Positions 11,688 through 23,589 of a stretch of 64,000 bases of DNA are shown in pieces; the stretch's first letter is position 1, and each line of letters begins with the position of its first letter. The stretch is from Klebsormidium nitens (taxonomy: Eukaryota > Streptophyta > Klebsormidiophyceae > Klebsormidiales > Klebsormidiaceae). The notes under the pieces are model-generated. The model saw only the letters and a program-made list of their open reading frames with translations. It searched no databases and was not told where the DNA came from. A program made the position numbers and the translations under genes. Location of the stretch: the NCBI GenBank assembly GCA_000708835.1, contig DF237025.1, positions 172,959 to 236,958 on the forward strand, in the 5' to 3' direction.

Positions 11688-14004
11688 CTACAAGGACGGA
11701 TCCTTAATGACCTGAGGAACGAAGTCCGGCTTCACATACTCGCTCAGTAGCTTCGCATACATCTCATAGCGTGCCGTCAACCGAAACCCCCACTTGTCCT
11801 TCACCTGCTGGCAAAGGTTGAGATCCATATCTGCAATCATGAGCCCGTCGCGACACCGCGATAGGCTGGGCGTCCGAGAAGCGTCCGGCCCTGCGAAGTA
11901 GCTCGACCCGTAAAAGTGTCCGAAGTCCTTGTGCGCGCCCTTGCCGTCGCCGGATGTGAACGCGTTGGGGAAGGTTTCGGTGCCGACGCGGTTGATCGCG
12001 GCCACGAAATACGTGTTGGCAATTGCGGCATTGCGCGCCTAGGAAGGGAACATGAGAAGAAACGTTATGAAGGAAGAAACCACGGGTCATTTCGCAAGCA
12101 TAAGATTTTGTCCAGGCCCAATCGACCCTCTGAAGTAAAGTCGAGGCCGACCTTCATACTCTGATCGTGTCTGTAAAGCCCATGTTGTGTCAACAAGGAC
12201 ATGGACTTTTCTGCTGCACGACCCACTTAAGTGATCGACCGCCAAACCTCATGATTGCAACATCCAAGACCAATTTGAGCACCAGAAAAAGGTGTCCCCA
12301 AGCCCCACCTCAACGGACCACATCGGTTCGCTCAGCTCCCCCACTGTTGCTGACGGGTTGAACACAATCTCCGCTCCATTGAGACCAAAGCCCATCCAGT
12401 TAAGGGGATGATGCCGCCCGTAACAGATGTTGATCGCGATCTTTCCAAAGGCAGTTTCGAAGACAGGATGTCCGGTGTTCCCCTCCAAGTAGTAGGTGCT
12501 CTCGTTGAAGTCACCGACCCGTGGGATGTGATTCTGCATGGAATAGAAAGGGGTTCCGCGTATGAGGAAAGTTCTCACAAAATGGCGAACTTTTTGAATC
12601 AAAGGCTTTGGAAGAGGTTTTGTGGCTCAGATTCAAGGCAAGAACTTTTATCGGGGCAATTTGGCCACAGGAGAACGAGGATGCTTGAGCAGATCTATGA
12701 TCTTTTCACTGTCGCGTATTCAAGATTGAGATGGGGGTATTCAATTCTCGAATGATGAATAGGAGTGGACCATGTTCAATCAACTGCGGCTCTGCTGCGC
12801 TCAAAGGTTTCTTGCAGGCAATCGAACATGAACTGCTTGAATAGGCACTACCATGACACCAGCTTCTCTTCCACGGACAAACCTCCAGATTATCGAAGAA
12901 CCAACTCTCACCAACCCACCTTCCGGTGCTTCCCGATCACGTTGCCGTTGTTTCCAATGACAACAGCTGTGTTCCAGATCGTTCCCCCATGCGCTTCGTC
13001 CCTTTCCAAGATCGGGCTGACTAACACCATGTTGTGTTTTCGCGCCAGGTCTTGGCAGAAGCGAGTGCTCGGGCCGGTCTCGGCACTCTCAGCAAACTCA
13101 GACCACTCCCTTTCTCTGGTGCAGAATGCAAAGGGCATCGGCCAAGCCTCCTGTAAAGTAAGATTTATTAAGATTAAAAACATCAGTAAAACAGACAAAA
13201 TTATCAGGAGCATCATTCAAATACTAATTTGTTGTGATGATAAAGTAAGGTGCAGATTGGTAATCATCGGAAAGGGCGGGACGTGTTCCGCGAAGTGGAA
13301 GTGACCTTTTCCTGTCCTTCACACATGGGGCAGGCTAGAAGGTCGCGCGTTTTGAGAAACTCAATCAGGGGAGCGATGTTGAGGCAAACCGTTGCTAGAA
13401 CGCATCCTTGGCTTCGAGGGCATACCTTCTGCAGGCTTCACAGTCCCTGTTTCCATGTGGCAACTTGGCAAAACATGCGGTGGCGATGCGCCAATTGACT
13501 GGGATAGTCCAACCCTGAGTTACTGCTTTCAAACCCTAATCTCAACCTCTTTCAGAAACCCTGCGAGCTCACCTGCAAACACAGGATCTTCACACTCGCT
13601 GCCCCCGCCGCCTCAACGATGCTCTTTACCCGGTTGAAGATTGCCTGCCGCTGCTTCGCGTAGGGCGCGGTCGTCGGCAGCACGATCGCATTCTGAACCA
13701 CCCCAACCCTAACAACCCTCGGCGCCCTCAATTGCTCAGCCGCTGCTGAGAACTGATAAGCCTGGATGTCGAAGTCTTGCTTTTCAGCAGAGGAAAGAAC
13801 TTCTTCTGAGAGGGGGAGCTCAGAGACGGGCTTGCCGCTTTTCGATCCGTGCAGGACGCGCAGCGCCTCTTCGAGCTTGTCAGAGGGGACATACTCTTTC
13901 AGGAGCTGCTCGAGCGACTCGAAGCCAGCTAGGGAGCCTGGGGTCGTGGCGGGGCGCTTGCCTGAGCTGGGGGGACGAGCTCCATCGGCCTCGAGGGGCG
14001 CCAT
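11688..14004 (-). CDS. PYD3: Beta-ureidopropionase (beta-alanine synthase), 4 exons
   Basis: Exons on the minus strand: 14004-13573, 13150-12920, 12533-12309 and 12038-11688. These give 412 aa, close to the Arabidopsis PYD3 length of about 408. The enzyme hydrolyses N-carbamoyl-beta-alanine (or N-carbamoyl-beta-aminoisobutyrate) to the beta-amino acid, CO2 and ammonia. This is the last step of reductive pyrimidine catabolism and is cytosolic in plants. The nitrilase-superfamily triad is visible: Glu145 in QEAW, Lys221 in [12 protein letters not shown] and Cys258 in [12 protein letters not shown]. Lys-Cys spacing (37) equals that of the human enzyme. The N-terminal ~60 residues carry the family's helical extension. 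The start ATG at 14004 opens the frame 391 bp from the divergent ASHH1 start. The C-terminus ends IKDPSL. Confidence 0.96.
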
Positions 14005-14395
14005 CTTTGCACTTCAGATCTCCAGTGATGCTTCCCTAGGTCCTGTACTCCTGTGTGCAGCGCTCTTGAAGGAGAAGATAATTTGAATTAAATGGTACAT
14101 GACTCATGAGTGCATCTCTTTCCCCCTTCCCCTGATGAAGAAGCCAAGCGAAATCTACGGGACCCGGCAACGCAACTTAAAAGCGGAAGTTCTAGGCGTC
14201 CTCGTTCAAGGCTCAGAGAGTCATTCCTTTGAACCCTTAAACTTTTGAAGCCCATGTGCAACTTGGAACACTGCTCAAGCAATGTGAAACAAACCATGTG
14301 AGCTTCTGCTTCATGCAAATGCTCTTGGCGGGTTGCATGGCCCGGGGCCGTAGCTAGGCTGCAGAAAAAAAAAAGCTGTCCTTCTCTGGGCATGC
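14005..14395. promoter_or_regulatory. Compact divergent promoter region between PYD3 and ASHH1
   Basis: Only 391 bp separate the two start codons, so both 5' UTRs and promoters must share this stretch or overlap coding sequence. It includes an A-rich run near 14366-14376. No TATA box or named element was recognised with confidence. Confidence 0.55.
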
Positions 14396-17300
14396 ATGGA
14401 TCTCCTGACGGACGCGATTGGTCTTCTGGCATCTGATGGCGAGGAACGGAAACCAGCTGCACGGGCTCGAGGAATTGAGAAGCGGTCCGAATCGCCGTCC
14501 GACTTTATCAGCCAAGAGGACAGCATTCCCTTTGGGCCGATCTTCCCTCTCCCCCAGTTCGGCGAGGGCGCTGATCGGTTGATAGGGGTGTCCGACTTTA
14601 GTTTACCGCCAGACTTTGAGAAGCGTTTCCTCTGGTATCAGAAGCGAACGGAGAAGCACTATGAACGGCAGGGCAAGCCCCTGCCTTCAAAGACGCTCAC
14701 AAGCAAAGATGAAAGGAATATGGCCAAAGCGGAGAAGGAGGGGTTGAGCAACGGAGAGGGGGGGCTTGCGATTGTTGGACGAGGTGAGGGCGTGCTACGA
14801 CTTGGGCTTCAGAACATTACTTTATCTTAACTGGTTGTAAAGTTAGTCGATGGCTGGGTGGTTTTACGTCACTCCTGCTTTGAAAGATGATTACAAGTCT
14901 GGTGGAATGCAGGACATTTTTACACCGTTGAACATGTAGTCAAGTCCTTGGCGCGGAGCCAGAGTAGCCCAGCTACGGTGTTGGCAAGTAGCAGGTCCCG
15001 CCTCCGTTGAAACCCCACTACATTAAGTTCCTTTCTAGTTCATGCCCCTCTGAAATCCCTCCAATCCCTGGTCCATGAAAAATCCTGAAGAAAAGTCCCG
15101 GAAAGTCCATGTTTCTGGTCTTACCCCTGTTCTAAATGACACTTCTCCCCAAATCACTCCTGAGCACTTTTAGAAAAGTCCAAGACGATTCAAAGTTATC
15201 GAACCACAGATTCTCTCGACAACAAACGTTAACCAGACAGAAATTTGTAAACATAGGTCGGAGCGGTGGCTCCGGCAACAAGCCCCCCGCCTACAAGCAC
15301 CTGAGGAGGAACACATTCTTCCGGAGGAGCCATGTTGTTCTGCCCCCCGACGAGATCCAGGTGTGCGAGTGCCGCCCGAGCGAGGGATGTGCGTTGGACC
15401 ACTGCTTGAATGCAGTCACGCACTGGGAGTGCACGCCGGGGTATTGCCCGTGCGGGGAAGAGTGCCAGAACCAGGTGAGGACTGTGATCCACGTAATCGT
15501 CAAAAACGTGAGAGACAAGTTTCGAATTGAGGAACTGATCCAAATGGTGCGAGACCATTGCAGATGGTGGTATGGTGTATGACTTTAGAAACAGGAACGT
15601 AGGAGACAAGGACAGGGGTCGATTGTGTGTCAATGTGTCCTCGTTATACTCAGATTAGCGAGGGATCCTGATATTAGTTCGTAGGCTTCGTTAACCCACT
15701 TTGATTCCTCGCTCGTCAGTGCCAGCATTTCATGTGCATTCTCTCCAGACAAAGATAGATAGCCCATAGAGTGGAAACCGGCTATTGTCTCTCCTGTTCG
15801 GAACAGGACGTTTTGGGCGCAGTGTCATTTCATTGAGCATCCCATGCCCATTCTATGGTCCAAATCCTTTTGGAAACCGGGTGTAATAACATCAAAGTGA
15901 ATCTGTAAAGCGTGTAGATGGGGGTTCCTCTTCGCTTGAAATGCCCCCATTACTTCGTTCCGTGCAGCGCTTTCAGCGATGTCAGTACGCAGACGTCAAG
16001 CCATGCAAAACGGAGGGGAGGGGTTGGGGTCTCTATGCGCAGGAAGATATCAAGGTGAGGTCGTATCTACTTGCCCGAAACTTTGAAGTGAATCTACCTT
16101 CTTTTCTACCTCCCTTCTCTTCCTCCTCTTTCAACTCTTGTTCGAGAAGCCGGTAGGTCGTGAGTAGTACAAACGGATTGGAAGACAATACTCTCAATTT
16201 ACTCTGCCCGAGACATGACATCCAGGAAGGCACGCGGCTTCGATCTTGATTCACAGAATTCAACGTGAAGAGTTAATGGAACGGAGTACATTGTTGCAAT
16301 CCGTGCGGTGGATCCTGAACCAACAAATCCCAAATTTCCTCGGTCGAAATCCGCGGTTGGACAGAGAAAAACTGCTCCTGGAACGCAGGCTGGCCAGTTC
16401 GTGGTGGAGTACTGCGGGGAGATCATCAACGACAGGGAGGCCGTCAAGCGCTCCGAGGACTACCGACGGGAGGGTGAGCAGCCTCATCTGGGCCTGCTCT
16501 ACACGTCCGCTGCCTGTGGGTACGCTTGTCAAAGGCTTGAAAGCGGATGCTCCAGTTAACGCATGAAAGAACAACGTGAGGGGTATATTGCGTTTCGTAA
16601 ACCTCAAGGGGTGACGAGTCCACAGCTGAATCAGGTCAGGCAGCGAGTCGAGGCTGCGCGCCGCATTCGACAGGTGGACGAGGGTCCGTTTGACACTTGA
16701 AGATCAATTGAGAGTTCCTAAAATAATGCAAATGCATTGGTCGGGCTAACGTGACTGCAAGGTATTGCCGTTGCTACTGAATACACGCATGAAAGCACCC
16801 ATCTTAGCGACAAGCAAAGTGTGCGTGCTCCAGCTCTCACGCCGCGCCTACAAAACGTTCCTTCTTCTCCAGGCCTGCGCGACCACTACATGCTCATTCT
16901 GAGCGGCTCGGAGGTTATTGACGCCACCAAGAAGGGCAGCTACGGCCGCTTCATCAACCACTCCTGGTGAGCGCTGCCGACGTCATCTGGCTTGCTGACG
17001 TCATCTTTGCTGGGCTGACGGCTTGAAGCCGTACTCCTTCTGGCGGGCCAGGGTTGTGGGTGGCTAAGCGATTGCTGAGTTCCGGGATGCAGCGTACGCG
17101 CAGGTCCCGTTTGGATTATGCGTACGATAATCGAAACGGCTATGTCCGGCTAGTTCGGACTTTCCTGCCCGGCTCCTTAGGCTCGCACAGGCCATCTCCA
17201 ACCTCGAAACCCTGTTAAAACCAGTCACTTCCATACTCCTAAGTGTCAAGTTCTTGATCGGCCGCAGCCCAAATCCAGTCAGTCTGACACTCATTACCCC

Positions 17301-19723
17301 ACCTCCGTTCCTTCAGTAACCCCAGCTGCGTAACCAAGAAGTGGAACGTGCTGGGCGAGGTGCGCGTCGGCGTGTTTGCGCACCGCGATATCCCACGCGG
17401 CGAGGAGCTGACGTACGACTACGACTTCGAGTGGTACGGCGGGGAGAAGGTGCGCTGCCGCTGCGGCGCGGCCAACTGCATTGGCTTCCTGGGCGCCAAG
17501 TCGAAGCGGTTCAAGGAGGATCTGGTGCTGTGGGAGGACGACGACGAACGGTGCGCGCTCGCCCCATTTTCGGGTCGCTTTTCAGAGGTTTCGGGGTTAA
17601 ATTTTCTTGTGAGGTTGTTCAGTGTTCTGTTTTGAGATTGTTTTCTCGCTCTGTGCCTTGAGCGCTACAAGGAGGACTTCACGCTGTGGAGGACGAGCTG
17701 AAGTTGTGCTTAGCGCTTTTTGGTAACTCGGGTTCTAGGGTTTGCACTTTGAGGATTCGAGAATTTGAGGGCATTGAGCAGATTCTGTGTTTTGTATCAA
17801 AGCCCGTCGAGGACCTCGTGCCATAGGACGACGATGATAAGCGCTGCCCGCGTGCACAAGTCTCGATTTTATGTCGAATTAGGTGTATGTTGAGTTAGAT
17901 CAGTTCCCCGGGCTCACACAAACTATGAACCTAAACCTAAAATTAACTTGCTCCGCACCTGTACCCACCCTAAACCCCCAAATTAACCCCATCCGTCCCC
18001 CGGGCATGACCTAACTCAACATAACCGTAACTCAACGTAGAATCGATGTTACTCTCGCATCCGCGCCTGCCCGCTTCTTGGGGTGCAGGATCTGAAGACT
18101 CAACATTCTGAGTCCTATCTGAAAAATTAAGTATTCCCTATGATTGTCCTGTCTTTCTTGTAGATGTTCTCTTTTCGTTGTTGTTTTTTTTTCTTTTGCC
18201 TGGTTTATCAATTTCTGCGTCCGCTGCTTAGCTTCGCCCTTGGCGATCGGTCTTCCCTTTCCCCCATTGTTGGTCCTTGTTTCGTCCACGCTTCTCTTGT
18301 TCCTTCGTGCTGTCGTTCCTGTTCCCCAATTCCGCTGTACCTTGTTTCTGGGAGCCGTTGGTTCTAATCGGCCGTTGCAATCGCCTCTGTGTAGTCGCTT
18401 GCCAGAAAAGCTGGTTATTGCCAATAATCGCGTCATTGAACGATGACGATCATAATCAGCATGCATGCCCTTCGTCATATCCGACCAAACCTTCCGGATA
18501 CGTCCTACATTACAGACGTCTCTCAAGTTCTCCGGCGTGGTTGTATCGAGCTTTTTCCACTCTACTCCTCTTCTGCGGCCACTGCCTGCTTGCAACCGAT
18601 CAGCTCGGCTGTAGGGCTGTATTTGCGTGCTTGTGGATCGAGTTTCTATACTTTGCCACAGAACTGAAAGCTCAAAAGCGTGGCAATCCAGGGAAGCGTA
18701 CGTCTCTCTGTTTGTTTCGTTTCTGTCGCTTGTCGCTGTTCTGAAGTGGTAGCTTTTGCCCTGTCGTCCAGATATGAGATCGACAACGTGCCCACTTATG
18801 ACTCGGACGACGAGCCTATCGGCGGGCGGCAGCACGCCTACTACTCGTCAGACGGGGAAGCGTTCTCGGGTGACTCTGGCGGCGTATTTGACACCCTCAG
18901 GAAGGGCGACTCTGCAGCCAGGCCGCTGACCCAGAAGGTCGCCCGTAAACGGAGTCCGGAACCCGGTGTTGAGAACGGGCGGCCGGCTTTGCCGCTGAAG
19001 AAAAGAAAAGTGGGGCAAAGAGTTGGGGACACGGAGACCCAGCAACTGGAGGGAGTGTCAGTCTTGGCAAATTCGGACGCGGCAATCGAAATTCCGACTT
19101 CTCAAGTTGTGCGGTCCAGTTTCGAAGTGTCTGCGTCAGTTGACGGAATCGCGATTGCGGGGGCTGGCCTGGCGGGGCGATCGACGGTTGTGGAGGGCCA
19201 ATCGCACGACCGGATGCGACCGGGGTCCAAGCCTGTGCGAAAGCGGGTTAAGAAGGAGGTTACTGGTTTGGCAGCCCGGTTAAGGGTGGTCAAGGAGCAC
19301 AAGAAGGTGGTTAGGGGCTCGGGGATCACGGGGGGCCGGTTGGTGGTTACGAAACCGAGTGCGAAGGCGCTGTTGAACGGTGGGCGGAGGGGAAGGTTGA
19401 GGAAAAACTTGGTGGTTAGGGATGCGTTAATCAAGAAGGTTAGTGCGGTCGAGTGGGTCCCGTCGGAGGCTGCAAGGAGGGAGATTCTGGCGAAGGAACG
19501 GGCGTTGTCCGAAGCGAGAGCGGATCTGGAGCGATTGGAAGAAGAGCTCAGACCGAAGATGCAAGCGTGCGTTGAGTCAAAAGGGGCATTAAATGTTGCG
19601 GATGCGAAGCGGTGGGTGAGCAGTGAATGCCTGGTTGCCAAAGTGGCGTTTGAGAGACACTTCGCATACATCATGCACGGGCTTGGACTTACGGACCTTG
19701 TATCTGCTGCTAGCTTGAAGTGA
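14396..19723 (+). CDS. ASHH1: Histone-lysine N-methyltransferase, ASHH1/SDG26 type, 7 exons
   Basis: Exons: 14396-14783, 15257-15474, 15968-16054, 16389-16473, 16873-16966, 17317-17550 and 18772-19723. These give 685 aa with consistent phases. Domain order: a charged N-terminal extension (1-130), a Cys-rich AWS domain (~166-206, with CEC and PGYCPCGEEC), a SET domain (~207-335) with GRGWGLYA, EYCGEI, NHSC (288-291) and ELTYDY (321-326), and post-SET CRCG...C (338-345). A basic, Lys/Arg-rich C-terminal half ends in a coiled-coil-like region (~590-660). The order, the FEWYGGEKVRC and FLGAKSK motifs and the C-terminal helix match Arabidopsis ASHH1 (SDG26), a nuclear H3K4/H3K36 methyltransferase that promotes flowering. 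The exact specificity here is not readable from sequence. Intron 6 (1.2 kb) carries exon-edge copies and a foldback element. Confidence 0.94.
17655..17860 (+). repeat. Two decaying copies of the ASHH1 exon 6 3' end inside intron 6
   Basis: The end of exon 6 (AAGGAGGATCTGGTG...GTGGGAGGACGACGAC, 17513-17550) recurs at 17663-17705 and 17803-17855. The matching GAGGA blocks start at 17516, 17672 and 17809, giving spacings of 156 and 137 bp. The first copy also preserves some intronic sequence after the donor. The second keeps ACGACGATGAT but its donor is destroyed. Confidence 0.8.
17862..18051. repeat. Imperfect inverted repeat (foldback) in ASHH1 intron 6
   Basis: The left arm (about 17862-17912) and right arm (about 17998-18051) are imperfect reverse complements sharing TATGTTGAGTTAG, TCGATT and a CCCCGGG block. 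They flank about 85 nt rich in CCTAAAC and TTAACCCC telomere-like motifs. The structure suggests a small MITE-like or foldback insertion. No target-site duplication was established. Confidence 0.6.
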
Positions 19724-21222
19724 AGATACAGATTAAGCAAGACTGCAACCGTCAGGGGTGAAAACACGCCTTCGAATGTGTTGCGACCAGCTATGCCTAC
19801 CAAGTAAGCCTTGAAAAGCGATGCGCCTGCCATGCAGTGCCTGAAATATTGAAAATGTCGGACACGCTAACCCGGCAACTCGTTGCGGACTCTCTAGCTT
19901 CAAAGCCGCCTTATACTCCACTTTGTGGCCACGAAATGAAGCCGGCTGCAGGCACGTAGAAACGACAGCGCGACGGTCGTGTCTCGGTGCATCGCAAAGT
20001 ACTGTTAAGTCACAGGTTGCGCGGCCCTGCCTATACTAACATCAAATTTAAGCAACGGCGAGCGCGCAGTGCACATTTGGGGCAGATGGGCGAGTCCGGT
20101 TCTAAGTTAGTACTAGCAAAAGCACATGCAGGCTGCCATATGTGGCATGAGCTGTGACTAGCCATAAGTTTGTCAACGGGGCCGGGCGCGAGGCCAATCC
20201 GCGTATGGACTCTCGAGCTAGATCGTTCAAATGATGCGTGCTCGCATGTGACATGTGCCATGTATATGGACTCATTCACAGCTCATGCAATCGCTGAGCG
20301 CGCTTTCTCAATGCCACGGCCCATGCTGGTGTACCTCACGCGTTAAGCTTGAGCTACCGGCCTGTGCCATGTGAGCGCGGGGCCCGCGCAGCCCTGCCAG
20401 TGAGGCTGCCTGTACGTAGGCACCATGATGTTCATATGCTGGCACGTGTTCCACACATAAGTCAATGATGCGTGGGAGATATAGCTTAGTTTGTTTTTGA
20501 ATAATCAAGTGCACAGGCGTTGCTTTGAACACCGTCGAAATTTGTTGAATGCATTGCGGCGCACGTACCTATATATATATTGAGCAGTGGGACCGTCCCT
20601 TTCGGAACCCAATATCTTCAAAAGCTCAAGCTTCAGGTTCAGCTGGCTCACACGGAGTCTCAAAAACTCAGAGACCACTTGCAGCTCACTGATTTTCATG
20701 ACTGTTTTAGCATTGGCCAATCGGGCCCCTCTGCAATCTACAATTGCAACGATACCTATCCTCCTGCACTCAACACCAAACATTGTCCTACGATGTGTTA
20801 CAATGTATGTTGTTCCCTTTCTAAGCTGCACCTAAGCAAAATCTGCGCATGCTAGCTAAGGCTAACTCTCTGTCTATACAAACTTTCTTTCTATCCTAAT
20901 CCTCTGATAAGCTCCGATCGGTTACAATGTGCTAAACTAAATTTCCCGGCCCGCCCTGGGGCTTGAACAACACAATTCTGCCGCGCATCCCAAAAAATCT
21001 GCACAACGTTTGTTCTTGACTGCCAAAACACACCCTGTCTAATCCGTTGATCCCGCAGCTGAGGTCGTCAGTGGAAGTATGGCTCCTCTCTCCCAAGTGC
21101 TTGGTCTACAGCTGTCCTCAACACTCTGCTCAGTCGAGGAACGCAAACACAATGGAATCTGCATGAGCCCTAGAAGCCAGTCATCTTCGAGAACATACAA
21201 CCCCTTTACAGACCCGTGCGGA
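19724..21222. other. Convergent intergenic region (ASHH1 / LBD 3' ends)
   Basis: Holds the 3' UTRs of ASHH1 (+) and the LBD gene (-). No coding exon, RNA gene or repeat was recognised in it. Confidence 0.6.
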
Positions 21223-23589
21223 TCAAAGTGGGAAGCCCCGGTTTGGAACCATGGTTCGCATAGCATTGAAATGCTGACCATTCCCATACCGGTTCGAATC
21301 AAAACCCCCAAGGTTCGGAGTATGCAGCTTCCCCCCCAGGTCGAGCGGCGGGCTGGCCTGGTAAACTACGGGGTCAAGGTTGACCTCTGTGCCGAACCGC
21401 GACTCCGGCTGGGCAAAATCCCGGTACTGGAGGCCCATGAGAATCGGGTTAAGGCCCGATAACGCCCCCGGAGGGCTCAACGAGATCCCCGTCTGCTCTC
21501 TAGAAACCCGCATGGGGTCTGAGTGGACGCTCACGCGCATGCTATCTGAATGCAATGGCAACCGCATGGTTTCCGGATGCATCGGCAACGACATGCCCCC
21601 CGTCAACCCCCCGTCAAACATTGACAAACCTGCGCCGCTGTGAGAACCCCCGTTTCGAGACCCTGTCTTCATCGCTGTGCCGTACTCCGCTTTAGAAGGC
21701 CCTAGCATCCCAGCTGCCTGGCCCGGCTTTGCCGAAGGGAGCGGGGCGCACGCGCTGTCTAGGGGGGCACGATCGGCAGGCCCCAGCTGCCCCCCGCTAA
21801 GCACTTTTTCGACGGCGGCCTGGCATAGGTGCCATTTGCCACTCCAAAGCAGTCCCACACTGCAACAAAGGAAGGAAGCGTTCGGATCTGCACAGGTTTT
21901 TTCCAGTGGGTGCTAATGCAGACCGGGCTTGGCCGTTTCTTGACACGCTAGGCCATAAAGTCGAGCTTGGAAAGACGACCTAAAGAGTTGCTGACCACCA
22001 TACGTTGAGAAGCAAATCCTTCAGAAGGTTTCGCTTGCTTCGGCATATAAGCACCACCAACCCGAATAAGCACCACCAACCCGAATGCTTTTAAAAACTC
22101 CTGCGAAAGGATCAAACAGCTGCTGTGAACGACTTTGGGAGTTGATTCAAGGAAAGCAACAGCGTCTCAAACACCAACTGGAAAAGCTTGCTTCCGACCA
22201 CAGGTGCAAGACTTACACACCAAATATAACTCCAAGTCAGGCAAAGCGGCAGACTTGGTTTCGACCGACGATGTTAAGATGTACCTTCCCAACAAGCAGG
22301 AAGAAGGAAAAGAGAGATGACTCGTCAGAATAGGAGGAAGAGCAAAGGAGGGGAGGAGAGAAGGGTAAAGAGAAGGAAAAAGGCAGATCATTGTCTTCCT
22401 TACCTGCCATACACAGGATTGATTGTCCGCCCGCATGCCTCATACAGCAATGACTGGAACAGCGCGGGGCGTTGCGCTTCTGGCACCGCACTGCAAAAGG
22501 CGGTCAGGCCGGCCCGACCAAAGAACTTGGACAGGAACACGGTAGCATAGCCCTGCAAACAAAGGTTGATTCCAATCGGGATGTATACAGCATCTGAGGG
22601 CAATCGAAGCTTGACTTTCTTTGCTCGGTCTGCCAAGAAGGTGAGCAACATGGACAATAGTGAGATACGATGCAAACGAAGATGGCACGAGAGCCCTTCT
22701 TGAATGAGCTTGCGTGGGCCAGCTGCAGTGAAATCTCCTGGAAGCTATACATAACTCGAGTGAAAGCAAACGTTAATGGACAGGGAGACAGTGGCATAAT
22801 CTGCAGAGGGTATGTCAATGGCAACTAACTCGCAGAGCTGGCAACCAACTCGCAGAGCAGAAACAGTTTTGAATATTGTGGGTTGGTAGAGTGCGCTTTG
22901 TCATGTCTGCAAAATGAAGAGCTCCCCCGGAAAGTGGACAATGGCAGATGGGATTTTAAGCTATCACAAGGACAATCTAGTCAGGAAAATGAACTCCGCC
23001 CTCCCAACCTCAGTACACACTAGGCAACGACGCTGCTAACATAGGCGATGATACCGCCGCTACCTAACTTGACATGCTAGTGAATGCAATTTTAGGCGCA
23101 AAATGGCACCACTATTGGCAGCAGCTCTGGAGCATGACAGCCTGTGTCAACCGTGCAAGATCTGGAAGTACAATAAGCTCGACATGCAAGTACTCTGCTT
23201 CAGCTGCTGCTGCTAACATCAACCGCAATTGCTCAGCAGTTTTAGCAGCGCTTCCGGTTCAGTACGTCAGAGACGGGAATGCACACAGAAATTCAAACCC
23301 CTCCAGTTGGAGCTCAAGGACACCAAAGATAGCAACAGAGAAGCTGGACAATCGGACTATGACAAAAACCATCCTGAGCAAGAGAAGGGGTCTTGCTGGA
23401 ACCATGTAGGAATCATGACCAGCTCGCACAGACGAACAATCGCAGCCAAAAGCAAGCGTCTGCTGTCGCACGAACACTTTTCAAACTGCGCACCTGTGCT
23501 TCCTGCCCCTCGATGCCGCTCAGGGAGCTTCTGAGAGGGCATTTGTCGCTGCAGCCTTTCCTAAGGACGCGGCACGCTACGCAGCTCAT
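21223..23589 (-). CDS. LBD: LOB-domain (LBD) transcription factor, class II, 3 exons
   Basis: Exons on the minus strand: 23589-23494, 22552-22404 and 21859-21223. These give 293 aa with phases 0, 2 and stop. Exon 1 encodes the zinc-finger-like C-block [17 protein letters not shown] (C-x2-C-x6-C-x3-C at Cys3, 6, 13, 17). Exon 2 encodes [13 protein letters not shown] and the GAS-type block [20 protein letters not shown]. Exon 3 starts the class II signature [16 protein letters not shown]. There is no class I leucine zipper, consistent with class II (LBD37-42 type) factors, which in Arabidopsis repress anthocyanin and nitrogen-response genes. A nuclear DNA-binding role is inferred from the family. 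The 200-residue tail is low-complexity, with a 9-residue Met/His repeat (see findings). Exon 1 was found from splice phase and the Cys pattern; it is only 96 nt long. Confidence 0.92.
22049..22086. repeat. 19-nt perfect tandem duplication in LBD intron 2
   Basis: AAGCACCACCAACCCGAAT occurs twice in direct succession (22049-22067 and 22068-22086). Confidence 0.9.

Noticed and set aside
18032-18835. 267-codon minus-strand frame opposite ASHH1 intron 6 and exon 7
   Set aside because: Antisense shadow crossing intron and exon, with basic low-complexity sequence and no motif.
19102-19833. 243-codon minus-strand frame opposite ASHH1 exon 7
   Set aside because: Shadow of the real, GC-rich plus-strand coding exon.
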